Source: Cyclobacteriaceae bacterium
Lineage (GTDB): Bacteria; Bacteroidota; Bacteroidia; Cytophagales; Cyclobacteriaceae
Direction of reading: 5' to 3'
Assembly (NCBI GenBank): GCA_028278225.1
Contig: JANQEU010000071.1
Span: 1-64,000, forward strand
Length of the DNA stretch: 64,000 nt
The notes under the pieces are model-generated. The model did not search any database, was not told the DNA's origin, and saw nothing but the letters and a program-made list of their open reading frames with translations. Both the position numbers and the translations under genes were made by a program. Position 1 is the stretch's first letter. Every line of letters starts with the position of its first letter. Below are positions 33,092-43,430 of the stretch, piece by piece.

Positions 33092-34020
33092 ACGACCTTG
33101 GCTCCTTCCCCGTTTATCCTGGAAGTAAAAACCATGGAATCTATCCCTCTTTCACTTAAAAACTCATTTGCATCCTTTCGAATTGCAGTAGCCGTTTTCT
33201 CAGACCGTGTCAATGCAAACATGCTTGGACCGGAACCGGAAATATTGAAGCCCAGTGCCCCCTGATCCAATGCAATGGATTTGATTTCCTCGTAGTACGG
33301 GATGAGTATACTTCTGACCGGTTCCACAATCACATCCTGGAGCGACCGTCCGATCAAATCAAAATCACCAAGTATCAAGCCACTCACCATTCCGGCAACA
33401 TTTCCCCATTGCCTTACAGCATCCGAAAGCTTTACCTGTGACCTGAGCATTTTTTTGGCATCAGAAGTTTTGACTTCAATATGCGGATAGATCACCGTCA
33501 CGCGCAGTTCGGAGGGTGACGGGATCCCGAAAACATCCAATGGATCATAACTTCTGATGATAGTAAACCCTCCCAAAAGGCTTGGAGCAACATTGTCTGC
33601 GTGGGGTTTGGAGGAGGCAGCTCTTTCTCCTTCCATGGCAAAAGCGATCAGCTCCTTTTTGGTAAACGGAATACCCAGGTATTCATTTAACGCATACACG
33701 GCCGCTACCGAACTGGAGGCGCTTGATCCAAGACCACTTCCCGGCGGAATGTTTTTATCAATGAAAACATCGAATCCTCTGCGATCCCCAAAAGCATCGA
33801 AAAATGCGTTCATGGAAACGGTAGACACGTTTAAATCCGTTTCGAAAGGAATTCCGTCGGCGCCTTCGATCTCCTGTACGACCAAACGGTCATCATCCCT
33901 TAATTCAAGCTTAATAGTATCGCCATACTTCTCCACCGGGAAGCCGAGGACGTCATACCCGCAGCCGACGTTAGCAACTGTGGCAGGTGCAAATACTTTT
34001 ATCGAGGTAGGAACTGACAT
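33088..34020 (-). CDS. thrB: Homoserine kinase
   Basis: A 310-residue GHMP kinase that phosphorylates homoserine. V-F-A-P-A-T-V-A-N-V-G-C-G-Y-D opens the protein, and P-P-G-S-G-L-G-S-S-A-S-S-S-V-A is the ATP-binding loop near residue 92; G-F-N-I-S-G-S-G-P-S-M-F-A-L is the C-terminal GHMP motif. It lies 17 bp after thrA and overlaps thrC by 4 bp, so thrABC form one transcription unit. Confidence 0.96.
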   Translation of the reverse strand: MSVPTSIKVFAPATVANVGCGYDVLGFPVEKYGDTIKLELRDDDRLVVQEIEGADGIPFETDLNVSTVSMNAFFDAFGDRRGFDVFIDKNIPPGSGLGSSASSSVAAVYALNEYLGIPFTKKELIAFAMEGERAASSKPHADNVAPSLLGGFTIIRSYDPLDVFGIPSPSELRVTVIYPHIEVKTSDAKKMLRSQVKLSDAVRQWGNVAGMVSGLILGDFDLIGRSLQDVIVEPVRSILIPYYEEIKSIALDQGALGFNISGSGPSMFALTRSEKTATAIRKDANEFLSERGIDSMVFTSRINGEGAKVV

Positions 34021-34037
34021 TAAAGCAAGTGCCTCAT

Positions 34038-36485
34038 CTAGGATTTTGTGTGCGCCACTTTCATAATATCCGCAAATATACCTGAGGCAGTGACATCCGC
34101 TCCCGCTCCGGCACCTTTTACTACCAGGGGTTGTTCCCGGTATCTATCTGTGTAGAACAATACAATGTTGTCTTTGCCATCAAGATGGTAAAATGGATGA
34201 TCATCACTGATGTATTCCAGTCCGGTCTGGGCGCGCCCATTTTCAAACTTGGCTACATACCTGATCCTTTTTGAATCTTTTTTGGCCGTATCATACAATA
34301 TCTTAAAGTGCTTTTCTTCTTTAGACAAAGCATCTAAAAAATTGTCCAGGCCAGTTACTTTCATACACTTGGCAGGGACAAATTCCTCCGCCACAACATC
34401 TTCCAATTCCAATTCGTATCCGCTTTCACGTGCAAGTATCAGGATCTTTCGCATGACATCTACACCGGACAGATCCAGTTTCGGATCCGGTTCGGTATAT
34501 CCTTCCTCCCATGCCTGATTTACAATGGTTGAAAATTTTGAAGACGCATCGTAATTGTTAAAAAGGAAATTCAAAGTGCCCGACAATACCGCCTCAATCC
34601 GATGGATACGATCACCACTTTTCATGAGATCATCCAGGGTGGAGATCACAGGTAATCCGGCGCAAACATTCGTTTCAAAAAGGAACTGCGATTTATATTT
34701 TCTTGCCAGGTGTTTCAATGTCTGATAATGCTGAAAAGAACTCGTAGCTGCGATCTTGTTGGGAGTGACAACCGATATACTCTTCTTTAATATCTCCGGG
34801 TACAGGTCAGCAATCCCGGAAGCTGCCGTTATATCGAGGAAAATGCTATTGCGCAGATTCAGACTGAACATCCTGTTAAGGAATTCACTGGGAGAAAAGA
34901 AATCACCTTCGGCGGATCCATCCAGCCAGGATTGTAAGGAAACACCCTCCTCATCAAAACACATTCTTTTAGAGTTGGCAATTCCCACCGTCCTTAGTGA
35001 AAGGTGGTGACGATTGATTAAATATTGATTTTGCTTTTCTATCTGCTCCAACAAGGCTTTTCCCACATTGCCAACACCAACAACAAAAAGGTTGATTTTC
35101 TTGACTTCATCTACAAAGAAGCTTTCATGGATGGCATTTACTGATTTTTTCAGATCAGCTTCATCTACGACAAAAGAAATGTTCCTTTCAGACGACCCCT
35201 GAGCAATGGCCTTGACGTTCACGCCGTTCCTGGCCAGCGTACTGAACAACTGGCCGCTTATGCCCACCTGGTTCCTCATATTGGATCCGACCAGCGCTAC
35301 GATGGCAAGACCGTCTTCCACTTCCACATGATTGACCCGATGAAGTTTGATTTCCAGTTCAAATGTTTTATTGATGGCATTGACTGCAGTTGTGATATCA
35401 TTGGTGGAAATGCCGACGCATATCGAATGCTCCGAAGATGCTTGGGTGATAAGGATTACATTGACCTTAACTTCCGACAATGCCTGGAACAGGCGAAATG
35501 AGAAATTCGGTATGCCAACCATTCCGCTACCGGTAAGATTCAGTAAAGAAATATTACTGATGGACGACATGCCCCGGATCGCATCGGCATCCTCCCATAG
35601 TCGTGTGATACTTGTTCCGGGAGCATCCGGCCGAAAAGTATTTTTGACATCGATGGGGATGTTACTTTCCAGGGCCGGTTGAATGGACGGCGGATAAATA
35701 ACTTTTGCTCCAAAGTGGGATAACTCCAGGGCTTCTTCGTAAGACAAATGTGGTATGACCCTCGCATTTAGCACCAATCTTGGATCAGCGGTCATCAATC
35801 CGTTCACATCTGTCCAGATCTCCAGTTTTTCCGCACTCCAGAATTTTGCCAGCAAAGCCGCACTGTAATCAGATCCACCTCTTCCCAACGTGATCAACTT
35901 TCCATCTCCAGTGGATGCGATGAATCCGGGGCAGAGATTGATCCCGGTCAGGGAATCCCGGACCTCAGCGGCTTTCGACGCTGACAATTCCATATCCACT
36001 ACCCCATTTCCGTATTCGTCATTACACTTTATTATGTTAAGCGGGTTAAGGAGTTTAACCTGATCGTCAAATTCCTTCAAATAATGATGAACAATAAGGG
36101 AAGATAGCTTTTCTCCAAAACTGAGTACATAGTCCCTGGATTTTGGTGTGACCTCTTTTAGCAGGTAAATGCCTTTCAATACATCCTCCAACCTGTTCAG
36201 TTTCAGTCTGATCTGCCCCAGGATGGCGCTTTGCTTTTTGACAGGAATGAGTTCCTTCACAATAGCAAAGTGCTTTTGCTCAATTTCCTGCAGAATCTTT
36301 TCGTAAGTGATATTCTCCTCGCTTGCCTGGCGAATGGCAAGTTCGAGTTTGTTGGTCACACCACCTACAGCGGAAACAACGGCAGTGACCTGGGTACTTT
36401 TTGCCCTGTCAAGGGTTATTTCCACAACTTTTTTAATGGACTGGACTGACCCTACGGAAGTCCCGCCGAATTTAAGGACGATCAT
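34038..36485 (-). CDS. thrA: Bifunctional aspartate kinase/homoserine dehydrogenase
   Basis: An 815-residue fusion. The kinase domain (about 1-290) starts V-L-K-F-G-G-T-S-V-G-S and contains G-R-G-G-S-D-Y-S-A; two ACT domains (about 305-450) give allosteric control; the homoserine dehydrogenase domain (about 460-815) has the NAD(P) loop V-V-G-V-G-N-V-G-K and E-A-V-L-S-G-T-L-N-F and E-P-D-P-K-L-D-L-S-G-V-D. It catalyses the first and third steps from aspartate to threonine. Its start codon overlaps the stop codon of the PIN-toxin gene (36482-36485), so its translation may be coupled to the toxin gene. Confidence 0.97.
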   Translation of the reverse strand: MIVLKFGGTSVGSVQSIKKVVEITLDRAKSTQVTAVVSAVGGVTNKLELAIRQASEENITYEKILQEIEQKHFAIVKELIPVKKQSAILGQIRLKLNRLEDVLKGIYLLKEVTPKSRDYVLSFGEKLSSLIVHHYLKEFDDQVKLLNPLNIIKCNDEYGNGVVDMELSASKAAEVRDSLTGINLCPGFIASTGDGKLITLGRGGSDYSAALLAKFWSAEKLEIWTDVNGLMTADPRLVLNARVIPHLSYEEALELSHFGAKVIYPPSIQPALESNIPIDVKNTFRPDAPGTSITRLWEDADAIRGMSSISNISLLNLTGSGMVGIPNFSFRLFQALSEVKVNVILITQASSEHSICVGISTNDITTAVNAINKTFELEIKLHRVNHVEVEDGLAIVALVGSNMRNQVGISGQLFSTLARNGVNVKAIAQGSSERNISFVVDEADLKKSVNAIHESFFVDEVKKINLFVVGVGNVGKALLEQIEKQNQYLINRHHLSLRTVGIANSKRMCFDEEGVSLQSWLDGSAEGDFFSPSEFLNRMFSLNLRNSIFLDITAASGIADLYPEILKKSISVVTPNKIAATSSFQHYQTLKHLARKYKSQFLFETNVCAGLPVISTLDDLMKSGDRIHRIEAVLSGTLNFLFNNYDASSKFSTIVNQAWEEGYTEPDPKLDLSGVDVMRKILILARESGYELELEDVVAEEFVPAKCMKVTGLDNFLDALSKEEKHFKILYDTAKKDSKRIRYVAKFENGRAQTGLEYISDDHPFYHLDGKDNIVLFYTDRYREQPLVVKGAGAGADVTASGIFADIMKVAHTKS

Positions 36486-36910
36486 TGGTTTGCTATAAAT
36501 TTCACCAGGTATTCCCGCGGGGTGAAAACAGGAATATTGCTAGCTTTAAAATCTTTTATATTTCGGGTCAGTATTGTGGTTATCTGATGCCTGCTTTCTT
36601 CAATAGAAAAGTACTGCAAGGCATCCTCAAAATCACTGAAATTGGAGTTCAAGGCAATCTTAACCACACTTTCATCAACCGACAGCAAGTCCATAATCTC
36701 CAGCAATGCATTCAGGTTTGCAATAAGGGTACCTCTTGAAGTAATTTTCCTTAGTACGTAGTAAATATTGGCAAAAACCAGCGTGGAGGTGTAGATTTTT
36801 ATTTCGCCAACCTCACCCAGCTTTAATACTCTTTCAGAATCAGTTAGAAATGGTTGTCTCTCAGACAAAACATCAACAAGAACATCACTGTCCAGAAAGA
36901 CCTTCTCCAT
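36482..36910 (-). CDS. PIN-domain toxin (VapC-like)
   Basis: A PIN-domain protein of about 142 residues; the Met at 36910 is preferred over one three codons earlier. V-F-L-D-S-D-V-L-V-D-V-L-S-E-R-Q-P carries the first acidic residue, and S-D-F-E-D-A-L-Q-Y and I-L-T-R-N-I-K-D-F supply the later ones, giving the D-x-D-E-D-A-like active site of VapC ribonucleases. The gene overlaps the antitoxin gene upstream by 26 bp and thrA downstream by 4 bp. It probably cleaves RNA when unbound; the target is unknown. Confidence 0.85.
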   Translation of the reverse strand: MEKVFLDSDVLVDVLSERQPFLTDSERVLKLGEVGEIKIYTSTLVFANIYYVLRKITSRGTLIANLNALLEIMDLLSVDESVVKIALNSNFSDFEDALQYFSIEESRHQITTILTRNIKDFKASNIPVFTPREYLVKFIANQ

Positions 36911-37154
36911 GTTTCTCAATTAGTGCTTTTTCCAGTTCCTTTTTGAAATCAAAATCTTTAGGAACTTTGATTGATCCTTTCAGGCTATCAACAATTGGAG
37001 TTGGCTTTAAATCCAATTCCTTCAATTTACTAGAATACGTCAGGGATTTTAGATAATTCTCTACAATCATTGACAGACTTTTTCTATTAGCCTGAGCGTA
37101 TTTCTTTGCTGCACTCACTACAACCGGATCAATAGATAAAGTCAATTTCGCCAT
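36885..37154 (-). CDS. Antitoxin, DUF6364-like ribbon-helix-helix protein
   Basis: An 89-residue protein. The N-terminal half K-L-T-L-S-I-D-P-V-V-V-S-A-A-K-K-Y-A and S-L-S-M-I-V-E-N-Y-L-K-S-L fits the ribbon-helix-helix DUF6364 fold, usually partnered with a PIN toxin. The C-terminal half is charged and likely wraps the toxin. It lies between leuB and the toxin gene. A perfect 8-bp inverted repeat occupies the 38-bp gap before it and is the probable autoregulatory site. Confidence 0.85.
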   Translation of the reverse strand: MAKLTLSIDPVVVSAAKKYAQANRKSLSMIVENYLKSLTYSSKLKELDLKPTPIVDSLKGSIKVPKDFDFKKELEKALIEKHGEGLSGQ

Positions 37155-37159
37155 AAGAA

Positions 37160-37189
37160 TACGTATATATTGTCTGGTAATTATACGTA
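37160..37189. promoter_or_regulatory. Operator-like inverted repeat before the antitoxin
   Basis: TACGTATA (37160-37167) and TATACGTA (37182-37189) are perfect inverted copies with 14 nt between them, placed 6 bp before the antitoxin start and 3 bp after leuB. This position and symmetry fit autorepression by the antitoxin or complex. Confidence 0.65.
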
Positions 37190-37192
37190 AAT

Positions 37193-38266
37193 CTAATAAG
37201 ATTTGATGTAATTCACTATCCAGTCACCAACGTCGCTCGTAGAATAATTCTTCTCCCCTTCATTTGCCAGATCCTCCGTTACAATGCCCTTTTCAATGGA
37301 CTGCTCCACAGCATCAGTGATCAATTTCGCTTCTTCATGGAGGTCAAACGCGTACTCGAACATCATGGCGGCAGACAGTATCGTGGCGCATGGATTGGCG
37401 ATATTTTTGCCTGCAGCCTGCGGGTACGATCCGTGAATGGGTTCAAAAACAGAGGTATGGATCCCAACAGAAGCTGAAGGCAACAAGCCAAGTGAACCAC
37501 TGATGACTGAAGCTTCATCCGTCAGGATATCCCCGAACATGTTCTCAGTGACCATTACATCAAAGTTCTTTGGCCACTGAATGAGCTGCATTGCAGCATT
37601 GTCAACAAACATGTACTCTACTTTGATATCCGGGTATTGAGGGGCCATTTCCTGCGTTATTTCCCGCCAAAGCCTGGAAGTAGCAAGTACATTTGCTTTG
37701 TCTACGACCGTCAGTTTTTTTCTCCGTTTTCCGGCAAATTCAAAGCCAAGTTTAAGAATTCTTTCAATTTCCTCACGTGTGTACACGCAGGTATCGTAGG
37801 CGGTATTCTGATCTTCAGTCCTGCCTTGCGGCCTGCCAAAATATATGCCTCCGGTCAGTTCCCGGATACACACAAAATCAGCCCCATCTACCAGATCCTG
37901 CCTTAATGGAGATTTGTGGATAAGCGATTTAAAAGTTGTCAGTGGTCTGATGTTGGCATAAAGTCCCAGTTTTTTTCGCATGGCTAGCAGACCCTGCTCC
38001 GGCCGCACTTTGGCATTTGGGTCATTATCATATTTTGGATCGCCAATTGCACCGAACAAAACGGCGTCTGATCTCATACACAATTCGTGAGTTTCATCCG
38101 GATAGGGATTGCCTGTTTTGTCAATAGCTGCCGCTCCTGTTAGAGCATGTTCATGTTCCAAACTATGTCCGAATTTCTTAGCTACTGCTTCAGTTATTTT
38201 TAGGGCTTGATCAGTGATCTCCGGTCCTATCCCATCACCGGGCAGGACTGCAATCGATAACTCCAT
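37193..38266 (-). CDS. leuB: 3-isopropylmalate dehydrogenase
   Basis: A 357-residue NAD-dependent beta-decarboxylating dehydrogenase. [11 protein letters not shown] opens it, [11 protein letters not shown] is the substrate region, E-L-T-G-G-I-Y-F-G follows, and [11 protein letters not shown] and [15 protein letters not shown] complete the family motifs. Third step of leucine synthesis. It follows the second synthase gene by 4 bp and is the last biosynthetic gene before the toxin-antitoxin pair. Confidence 0.96.
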   Translation of the reverse strand: MELSIAVLPGDGIGPEITDQALKITEAVAKKFGHSLEHEHALTGAAAIDKTGNPYPDETHELCMRSDAVLFGAIGDPKYDNDPNAKVRPEQGLLAMRKKLGLYANIRPLTTFKSLIHKSPLRQDLVDGADFVCIRELTGGIYFGRPQGRTEDQNTAYDTCVYTREEIERILKLGFEFAGKRRKKLTVVDKANVLATSRLWREITQEMAPQYPDIKVEYMFVDNAAMQLIQWPKNFDVMVTENMFGDILTDEASVISGSLGLLPSASVGIHTSVFEPIHGSYPQAAGKNIANPCATILSAAMMFEYAFDLHEEAKLITDAVEQSIEKGIVTEDLANEGEKNYSTSDVGDWIVNYIKSY

Positions 38267-38270
38267 AAGA

Positions 38271-39836
38271 TTATGCTAGGGTTTTATGTTTCTTTTGAGG
38301 TTTTGTTGACTTGATAGAATACTCCCGCTCAATAATATTCAACATTTTTTCGGTGGCCTTGATAGCTGCAAAGGTTTGATCTGTGTCAACCCCCCGCGTT
38401 TTAAATTCTTTATTGGACTCCCAGGTTATGGTAGTTTCACAAAGTGCATCTGATCTGCCTCCCGGAGGAATAGAAACGGCATAGTCCGTCAGGGTTGGGA
38501 GAACCCTTTCCATTTCCCTGTAAATGGATTTTAATGCATTCATGAACGCATCATACTGACCGTCACCGGAAGCATTTGCCTCAAAGTGTTTGTTCCTTAT
38601 TGTCAATGACACTGAGGCAACAGGTTTCAGACCTTTAGCGTGTGACAGGTTATAATTATGCACTTTAACCAATTCCTGAATGGATTCCTGTTCCAGCACA
38701 TCTGCCACAATGTATGGCAGATCTTCCAATGTTACCTGTTCCTTTTTATCACCAAGTTGAATTACCCGTTCTGTCACCTTTTTTAGTGCTTCATCGTCCA
38801 ATTCGATACCCAGTTCTTCAAGGTTCTTTCTGATATTGGCTTTCCCCGAAGTTTTACCAAGGGCGTATTTACGTTTTCTGCCAAATCTTTCCGGCAGCAA
38901 AATATTGAAGTAAAGGTTGTCCTTGCTGTCTCCATCAGCGTGAACACCGCAGGTTTGGGTAAATACATTGTCACCGATCAAAGGTTTGTTGGCCGGAATA
39001 CGTAATCCGGAGAAAGACTCCACCATTTTACTTATCCTGAACAGCTTCTCCTCGTTGATATTGGTTCTGACCTTCATCTGATCGATCAATACCGCAATAA
39101 CGCTACTGAGCACTGCATTCCCTGCTCGCTCTCCAAGGCCATTCACCGTGGTATGGACACAATCGATCCCGGCACTAATACTTTCTGCCACATTAGCAAC
39201 AGCCATGTCATAGTCATTGTGCGCATGGAAATCAAATGCCAGTTCGGGATATCTTTCCTTCATCTTCTTGCAGAAACCGTAGGTCTGTTCGGGTGTGAGT
39301 ATACCTAATGTATCGGGAAGCATAAACCTCGCGATAGGCTGATCCTTCAACTCATCTACCATGTAATAAACATAATCCTCGGAATTGATCATACCATTTG
39401 ACCAGTCCTCCATGTACAGGTTTACCGCAATGTCATTCGAGGTAGCATACGAAATCACTTCTTTCAGATCCTGAACATGTTCTGCAGGTGTCTTGCCCAA
39501 CTGGCCCTGCACATGTTTCAGTGAGCCCTTTCCAAGCAAATTCAAGACCGTACCTCCCACCTCAATGATCCAGTCTACGGACCTGGTTTTGTCTGCAAAA
39601 CCCAATATCTCAATTTGGTGCAGGTATCCGTTTTGAGAAGCCCAGTCTATGATCTTTTCCGCCGCCTTTTGCTCGCCTTCTGATACCCGGGCAGAAGCCA
39701 CTTCCAGCCGGTCAACCCTGACTTCTCCCAACAGGGTTTTGGCGATGCTCAGCTTCTCAGAATCCGTAAACGAAACACCGGATGTTTGCTCACCATCACG
39801 AAGCGTAGTATCCAATATCTTTACCAATTGCGCCAT
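38271..39836 (-). CDS. Second alpha-isopropylmalate/citramalate synthase family enzyme
   Basis: A 521-residue HMGL-like TIM barrel ([14 protein letters not shown] near residue 8; metal site F-H-A-H-N-D-Y near 200; N-G-L-G-E-R-A-G-N after that) with a C-terminal LeuA dimerisation/allosteric domain (about 370-500). It is clearly different from the LeuA at 41878, whose first motif is G-E-Q-V-P-G-C. Bacteroidota often carry both; the second is believed to be a citramalate synthase giving 2-oxobutyrate for isoleucine from pyruvate. That assignment is inference. Start abuts leuD. Confidence 0.85.
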   Translation of the reverse strand: MAQLVKILDTTLRDGEQTSGVSFTDSEKLSIAKTLLGEVRVDRLEVASARVSEGEQKAAEKIIDWASQNGYLHQIEILGFADKTRSVDWIIEVGGTVLNLLGKGSLKHVQGQLGKTPAEHVQDLKEVISYATSNDIAVNLYMEDWSNGMINSEDYVYYMVDELKDQPIARFMLPDTLGILTPEQTYGFCKKMKERYPELAFDFHAHNDYDMAVANVAESISAGIDCVHTTVNGLGERAGNAVLSSVIAVLIDQMKVRTNINEEKLFRISKMVESFSGLRIPANKPLIGDNVFTQTCGVHADGDSKDNLYFNILLPERFGRKRKYALGKTSGKANIRKNLEELGIELDDEALKKVTERVIQLGDKKEQVTLEDLPYIVADVLEQESIQELVKVHNYNLSHAKGLKPVASVSLTIRNKHFEANASGDGQYDAFMNALKSIYREMERVLPTLTDYAVSIPPGGRSDALCETTITWESNKEFKTRGVDTDQTFAAIKATEKMLNIIEREYSIKSTKPQKKHKTLA

Positions 39837-40429
39837 TACGCTTTGTCCTTTTCAAATGCTTCTATCTCCGATTTGATACTTACCAGGTAATCGATATCAT
39901 CGTACCCGTTCAAAAGGCATTCCTTTTTGTAAGCATTTATGTCGAAAGGAATTGTTTTCCCCGTCTTCTCAATGGTCAGTAACTGATTTTCAAGATCCAC
40001 TGCAATGGAAGTAGCAGGATCCTCATCAATCAGGTTAAAGATCATTTGCAATTCCTCAGAACTTACCTGTATGGGAAGTAGTCCGTTATTCAGGGCATTG
40101 TTCCTGAAAATGTCCGCAAAAAAACTGGAAATGACAACACGGAAACCATAATCATAAATAGCCCACGCGGCATGCTCCCGGCTGGATCCGCTCCCGAAGT
40201 TTTTGCCGGCCACCAGAATTTCTCCACGGAATTCAGGATTGTTCAACGGAAAATCCGGAATGAGTTGATCGGACTTATCGTATCTCCAGTCCCGGAAAAG
40301 GTTTTCACCAAATCCTTTTCTTTCTACCGCTTTTAAAAATCGTGCCGGGATGATCTGGTCCGTATCCACATTCTCAATGGGTAATGGAACCGCACTGCTT
40401 GTTATCTTCTGAAATTTTTCAATTGCCAT
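39836..40429 (-). CDS. leuD: 3-isopropylmalate dehydratase small subunit
   Basis: About 197 residues from the ATG at 40429; a longer frame would begin inside leuC and is not needed. [12 protein letters not shown] opens the swivel domain and [14 protein letters not shown] is the diagnostic motif. It pairs with LeuC for the 2- to 3-isopropylmalate isomerisation. It follows leuC by 13 bp. Confidence 0.95.
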   Translation of the reverse strand: MAIEKFQKITSSAVPLPIENVDTDQIIPARFLKAVERKGFGENLFRDWRYDKSDQLIPDFPLNNPEFRGEILVAGKNFGSGSSREHAAWAIYDYGFRVVISSFFADIFRNNALNNGLLPIQVSSEELQMIFNLIDEDPATSIAVDLENQLLTIEKTGKTIPFDINAYKKECLLNGYDDIDYLVSIKSEIEAFEKDKA

Positions 40430-40442
40430 CTTTCGTCTTGGT

Positions 40443-41852
40443 TTAACCCTCAATCAACTCCCTGGGATCAGTGATCTTGCCGGAAATTGCACACGCAGCT
40501 GCCATTAACGGACTCACCAGCATGGTACGGGCCCCCGGCCCCTGTCTTCCTTCAAAGTTTCTATTGGATGTCGATACCGAGTATTTTCCAGCCGGGATCT
40601 TGTCATCATTCATCGCCAGACAGGCCGAACATCCGGGTTGCCTCATTTCAAATCCTGCATCATTCAGTATGTCTACCAGACCTTCCTCGATGGCCTGTGC
40701 TTCTACCTGCTTAGAACCGGGAACAATCCATGCAGTCACATTATCGGCTTTTTGCTTCCCTTTTACAAACTCACTAAAAGCACGCAAATCTTCAATTCTC
40801 CCGTTAGTGCAACTACCCACAAACACATAATCCACCTGTTTTCCTTTCATTATGTCACCGTCGCCGAATCCCATGTAATCCAGGGATTTCCTGAATGAAG
40901 CTCCTTCACCATTTTGTAATGATTCTGCCTTTGGAATAGGCTCACTGATCTTCACGCTCATCCCGGGATTAGTCCCGTAGGTAATCATAGGCTCAATATC
41001 TGCTGCATCAAAATGGTATTCCTTATCAAACTTCGCATCGGGATCAGTCTTCAGGCCTCTCCAATCCTCAACTGCTTTCTCCCAGTGCACTCCGTTTGGA
41101 GCGAATTCACGATCCTTCAGATAGCTGAAGGTAGTTTCATCCGGTGCAACCATACCCCCGCGTGCACCGCTTTCTATACTCATGTTGCACAATGTCATTC
41201 TCCCTTCCATCGTCAAGCTTCTGATGGCTGAGCCTGCGTACTCTATAAAATGGCCCGTACCTCCACTGGTTGTGATCCTGGATATGATGTAAAGTGCTAT
41301 GTCTTTGGCAGTTACGCCTTTACTCAGTACACCTTCAACATTGATCAGCATTTTCTTTGGCTTTGGCTGCATGATGCACTGTGTGGCAAGGACCATTTCT
41401 ACTTCGCTGGTCCCGATCCCAAAAGCTACCGCGCCAAATGCGCCATGCGTGGAAGTGTGGCTATCCCCGCAGACTATTGTCATCCCGGGTTGGGTCAATC
41501 CCAGTTCAGGTCCTATCACGTGCACAATTCCCTGCCATTTATGGTTCAATCCATACAATGGAATATTATGCTTCGCGCAGTTGGTGGTCAACATCTCCAC
41601 CTGATCTCTGGATAGTTGGTCCTCAATAGAAAGATGTTGATTGATAGTAGGAACGTTGTGATCTGCAGTTGCGGTGGTTTTGTCGGGTCGGGCAACTTTC
41701 AGGTCTCTTTTTTCCAATCCCAAAAATGCCACCGGGCTTGTCACTTCATGGATCAAATGGCGATCTATGTACAGCACGTTCGGACCACCGGTGATATGCT
41801 TCACCACGTGACGATCCCAGACTTTATCAAATAAAGTTGTCGGTTGACTCAT
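40443..41852 (-). CDS. leuC: 3-isopropylmalate dehydratase large subunit
   Basis: A 469-residue aconitase-family protein. T-T-A-D-H-N-V-P and [11 protein letters not shown] are early family motifs; the 4Fe-4S cysteines are in V-G-S-C-T-N-G-R (about residue 350) and [10 protein letters not shown] (about 410). It works with LeuD. It starts 25 bp after leuA. Confidence 0.96.
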   Translation of the reverse strand: MSQPTTLFDKVWDRHVVKHITGGPNVLYIDRHLIHEVTSPVAFLGLEKRDLKVARPDKTTATADHNVPTINQHLSIEDQLSRDQVEMLTTNCAKHNIPLYGLNHKWQGIVHVIGPELGLTQPGMTIVCGDSHTSTHGAFGAVAFGIGTSEVEMVLATQCIMQPKPKKMLINVEGVLSKGVTAKDIALYIISRITTSGGTGHFIEYAGSAIRSLTMEGRMTLCNMSIESGARGGMVAPDETTFSYLKDREFAPNGVHWEKAVEDWRGLKTDPDAKFDKEYHFDAADIEPMITYGTNPGMSVKISEPIPKAESLQNGEGASFRKSLDYMGFGDGDIMKGKQVDYVFVGSCTNGRIEDLRAFSEFVKGKQKADNVTAWIVPGSKQVEAQAIEEGLVDILNDAGFEMRQPGCSACLAMNDDKIPAGKYSVSTSNRNFEGRQGPGARTMLVSPLMAAACAISGKITDPRELIEG

Positions 41853-41877
41853 TCTTATTTCAGTAGTTTCTTAAATC

Positions 41878-43401
41878 CTATGCATAATGCGGTTGCGTGG
41901 CTTTTACCGGTGCCATTTTGTTGACGGCATCAAGGAAAGCTTCTACTGCCGCTGTGATCAAGTCATCATGGCTGCCAAATCCGTAGTAAATCTTCCCCTC
42001 CCATCTCAATTGAATGTGGACCTTGCCAATTTCGGCCGATGATCGGGTAAAAGTCTGGATCAATACCTCATGGATCTGCATATCCCTGTTGAGGATGGCC
42101 TGGGCAGCTTTGAGGGCTGCATCAATACCACCATTTCCGGATTCGCTTGCCTCATATTTTTTGCCGCCAATATCCAGCTTCACCACAGCTACCGGTAACA
42201 GGTCTTTGCCCGAAACCACCTGTAGTAAATCCAGTTTGATGTTGACTTTTTCCTTTTCGGCGTCACCCATAAGGAATTCAAGATCCTCATCCCCTATATC
42301 TCTTTTTTCGTCTGCAAGTTCCAGGAAGCGCTGATAAACCTCCTCAAGCTTTTCCTTGTCCATGGAATAACCTAAAACTTCAAGCCTGTGCTTCAATGCT
42401 GCCCTGCCACTTCGGGCAGTAAGCACAATTGATGATTCGTGAGCACCAACAACAACGGGATCAATGATCTCATAGTTTTCACGCTTTTTCAAAACACCGT
42501 CCTGATGAATTCCCGAGGAATGAGCAAACGCATTTCTCCCCACTATGGCTTTGTTGGGCTGAACCGGCATATTCATCAGACTGGATACCAGCCTGCTCAC
42601 ATGATGGATCTTCTTGGTGTTGATGGAAGTATCAATGTTTAAATCCTTATGACTTTTAAAGGTCATCACCACTTCCTCAAGTGAGGTATTGCCCGCTCGC
42701 TCGCCAATCCCATTCACTGTCACCTCTACCTGGCGTGCGCCGTTGATTACACCAGTAACTGTGTTTGCAGTCGCCATACCCAAATCGTTATGGCAATGTG
42801 TAGAGATAATTGCCTTATCTATTCCTTTCACATTTTCCTTAAGGTATCTGATCTTAGCTCCGAACATAGCCGGCAAACAGTAGCCTGTGGTATCAGGTAT
42901 ATTGATCACTGTAGCTCCTGCTGCGATCACGGCTTCAACCACCCTGGCAAGGTACTCGTCATCCGTACGGCCCGCATCTTCTGCATAAAACTCTATATCT
43001 TCAACACTCTTTTTCGCGTACTTAACCGCCGCAACTGCTCGCTCCAGCACTTCCTCCTCAGTTGACATGAGTTTATGATAAACGTGTAGGTACGAGGTGC
43101 CGATACCGGTATGGATCCTCTTCCTTTTGGCATATTTCAATGATTCGACAGCTACATCGATATCTTTTTGCACGGCCCTGGTAAGACCACAAATGACCGG
43201 CTCTGTCAGGGCTTTTGAAATATCCTGAACGGATTGGAAATCACCCGGGCTGGAAATTGGAAATCCGGCCTCTATGATGTCGACTCCCAGCTCTTCCAGA
43301 GCACGGGCAACTTCAATTTTCTCAATCGAATTCAGCTTACAGCCGGGAACCTGCTCTCCATCTCGGAGAGTAGTATCAAATACATAAAGTTTCTCTGCCA
43401 T
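41878..43401 (-). CDS. leuA: 2-isopropylmalate synthase
   Basis: A 507-residue enzyme condensing acetyl-CoA with 2-oxoisovalerate. [14 protein letters not shown] is the N-terminal motif, [11 protein letters not shown] the metal site, N-G-I-G-E-R-A-G-N follows, and a C-terminal leucine-feedback domain spans about 390-500. It lies 29 bp after ilvC in the same direction. Confidence 0.95.
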   Translation of the reverse strand: MAEKLYVFDTTLRDGEQVPGCKLNSIEKIEVARALEELGVDIIEAGFPISSPGDFQSVQDISKALTEPVICGLTRAVQKDIDVAVESLKYAKRKRIHTGIGTSYLHVYHKLMSTEEEVLERAVAAVKYAKKSVEDIEFYAEDAGRTDDEYLARVVEAVIAAGATVINIPDTTGYCLPAMFGAKIRYLKENVKGIDKAIISTHCHNDLGMATANTVTGVINGARQVEVTVNGIGERAGNTSLEEVVMTFKSHKDLNIDTSINTKKIHHVSRLVSSLMNMPVQPNKAIVGRNAFAHSSGIHQDGVLKKRENYEIIDPVVVGAHESSIVLTARSGRAALKHRLEVLGYSMDKEKLEEVYQRFLELADEKRDIGDEDLEFLMGDAEKEKVNIKLDLLQVVSGKDLLPVAVVKLDIGGKKYEASESGNGGIDAALKAAQAILNRDMQIHEVLIQTFTRSSAEIGKVHIQLRWEGKIYYGFGSHDDLITAAVEAFLDAVNKMAPVKATQPHYA

Positions 43402-43430
43402 GACAGTTGGGTTTTAGGTTAGTACATTAA

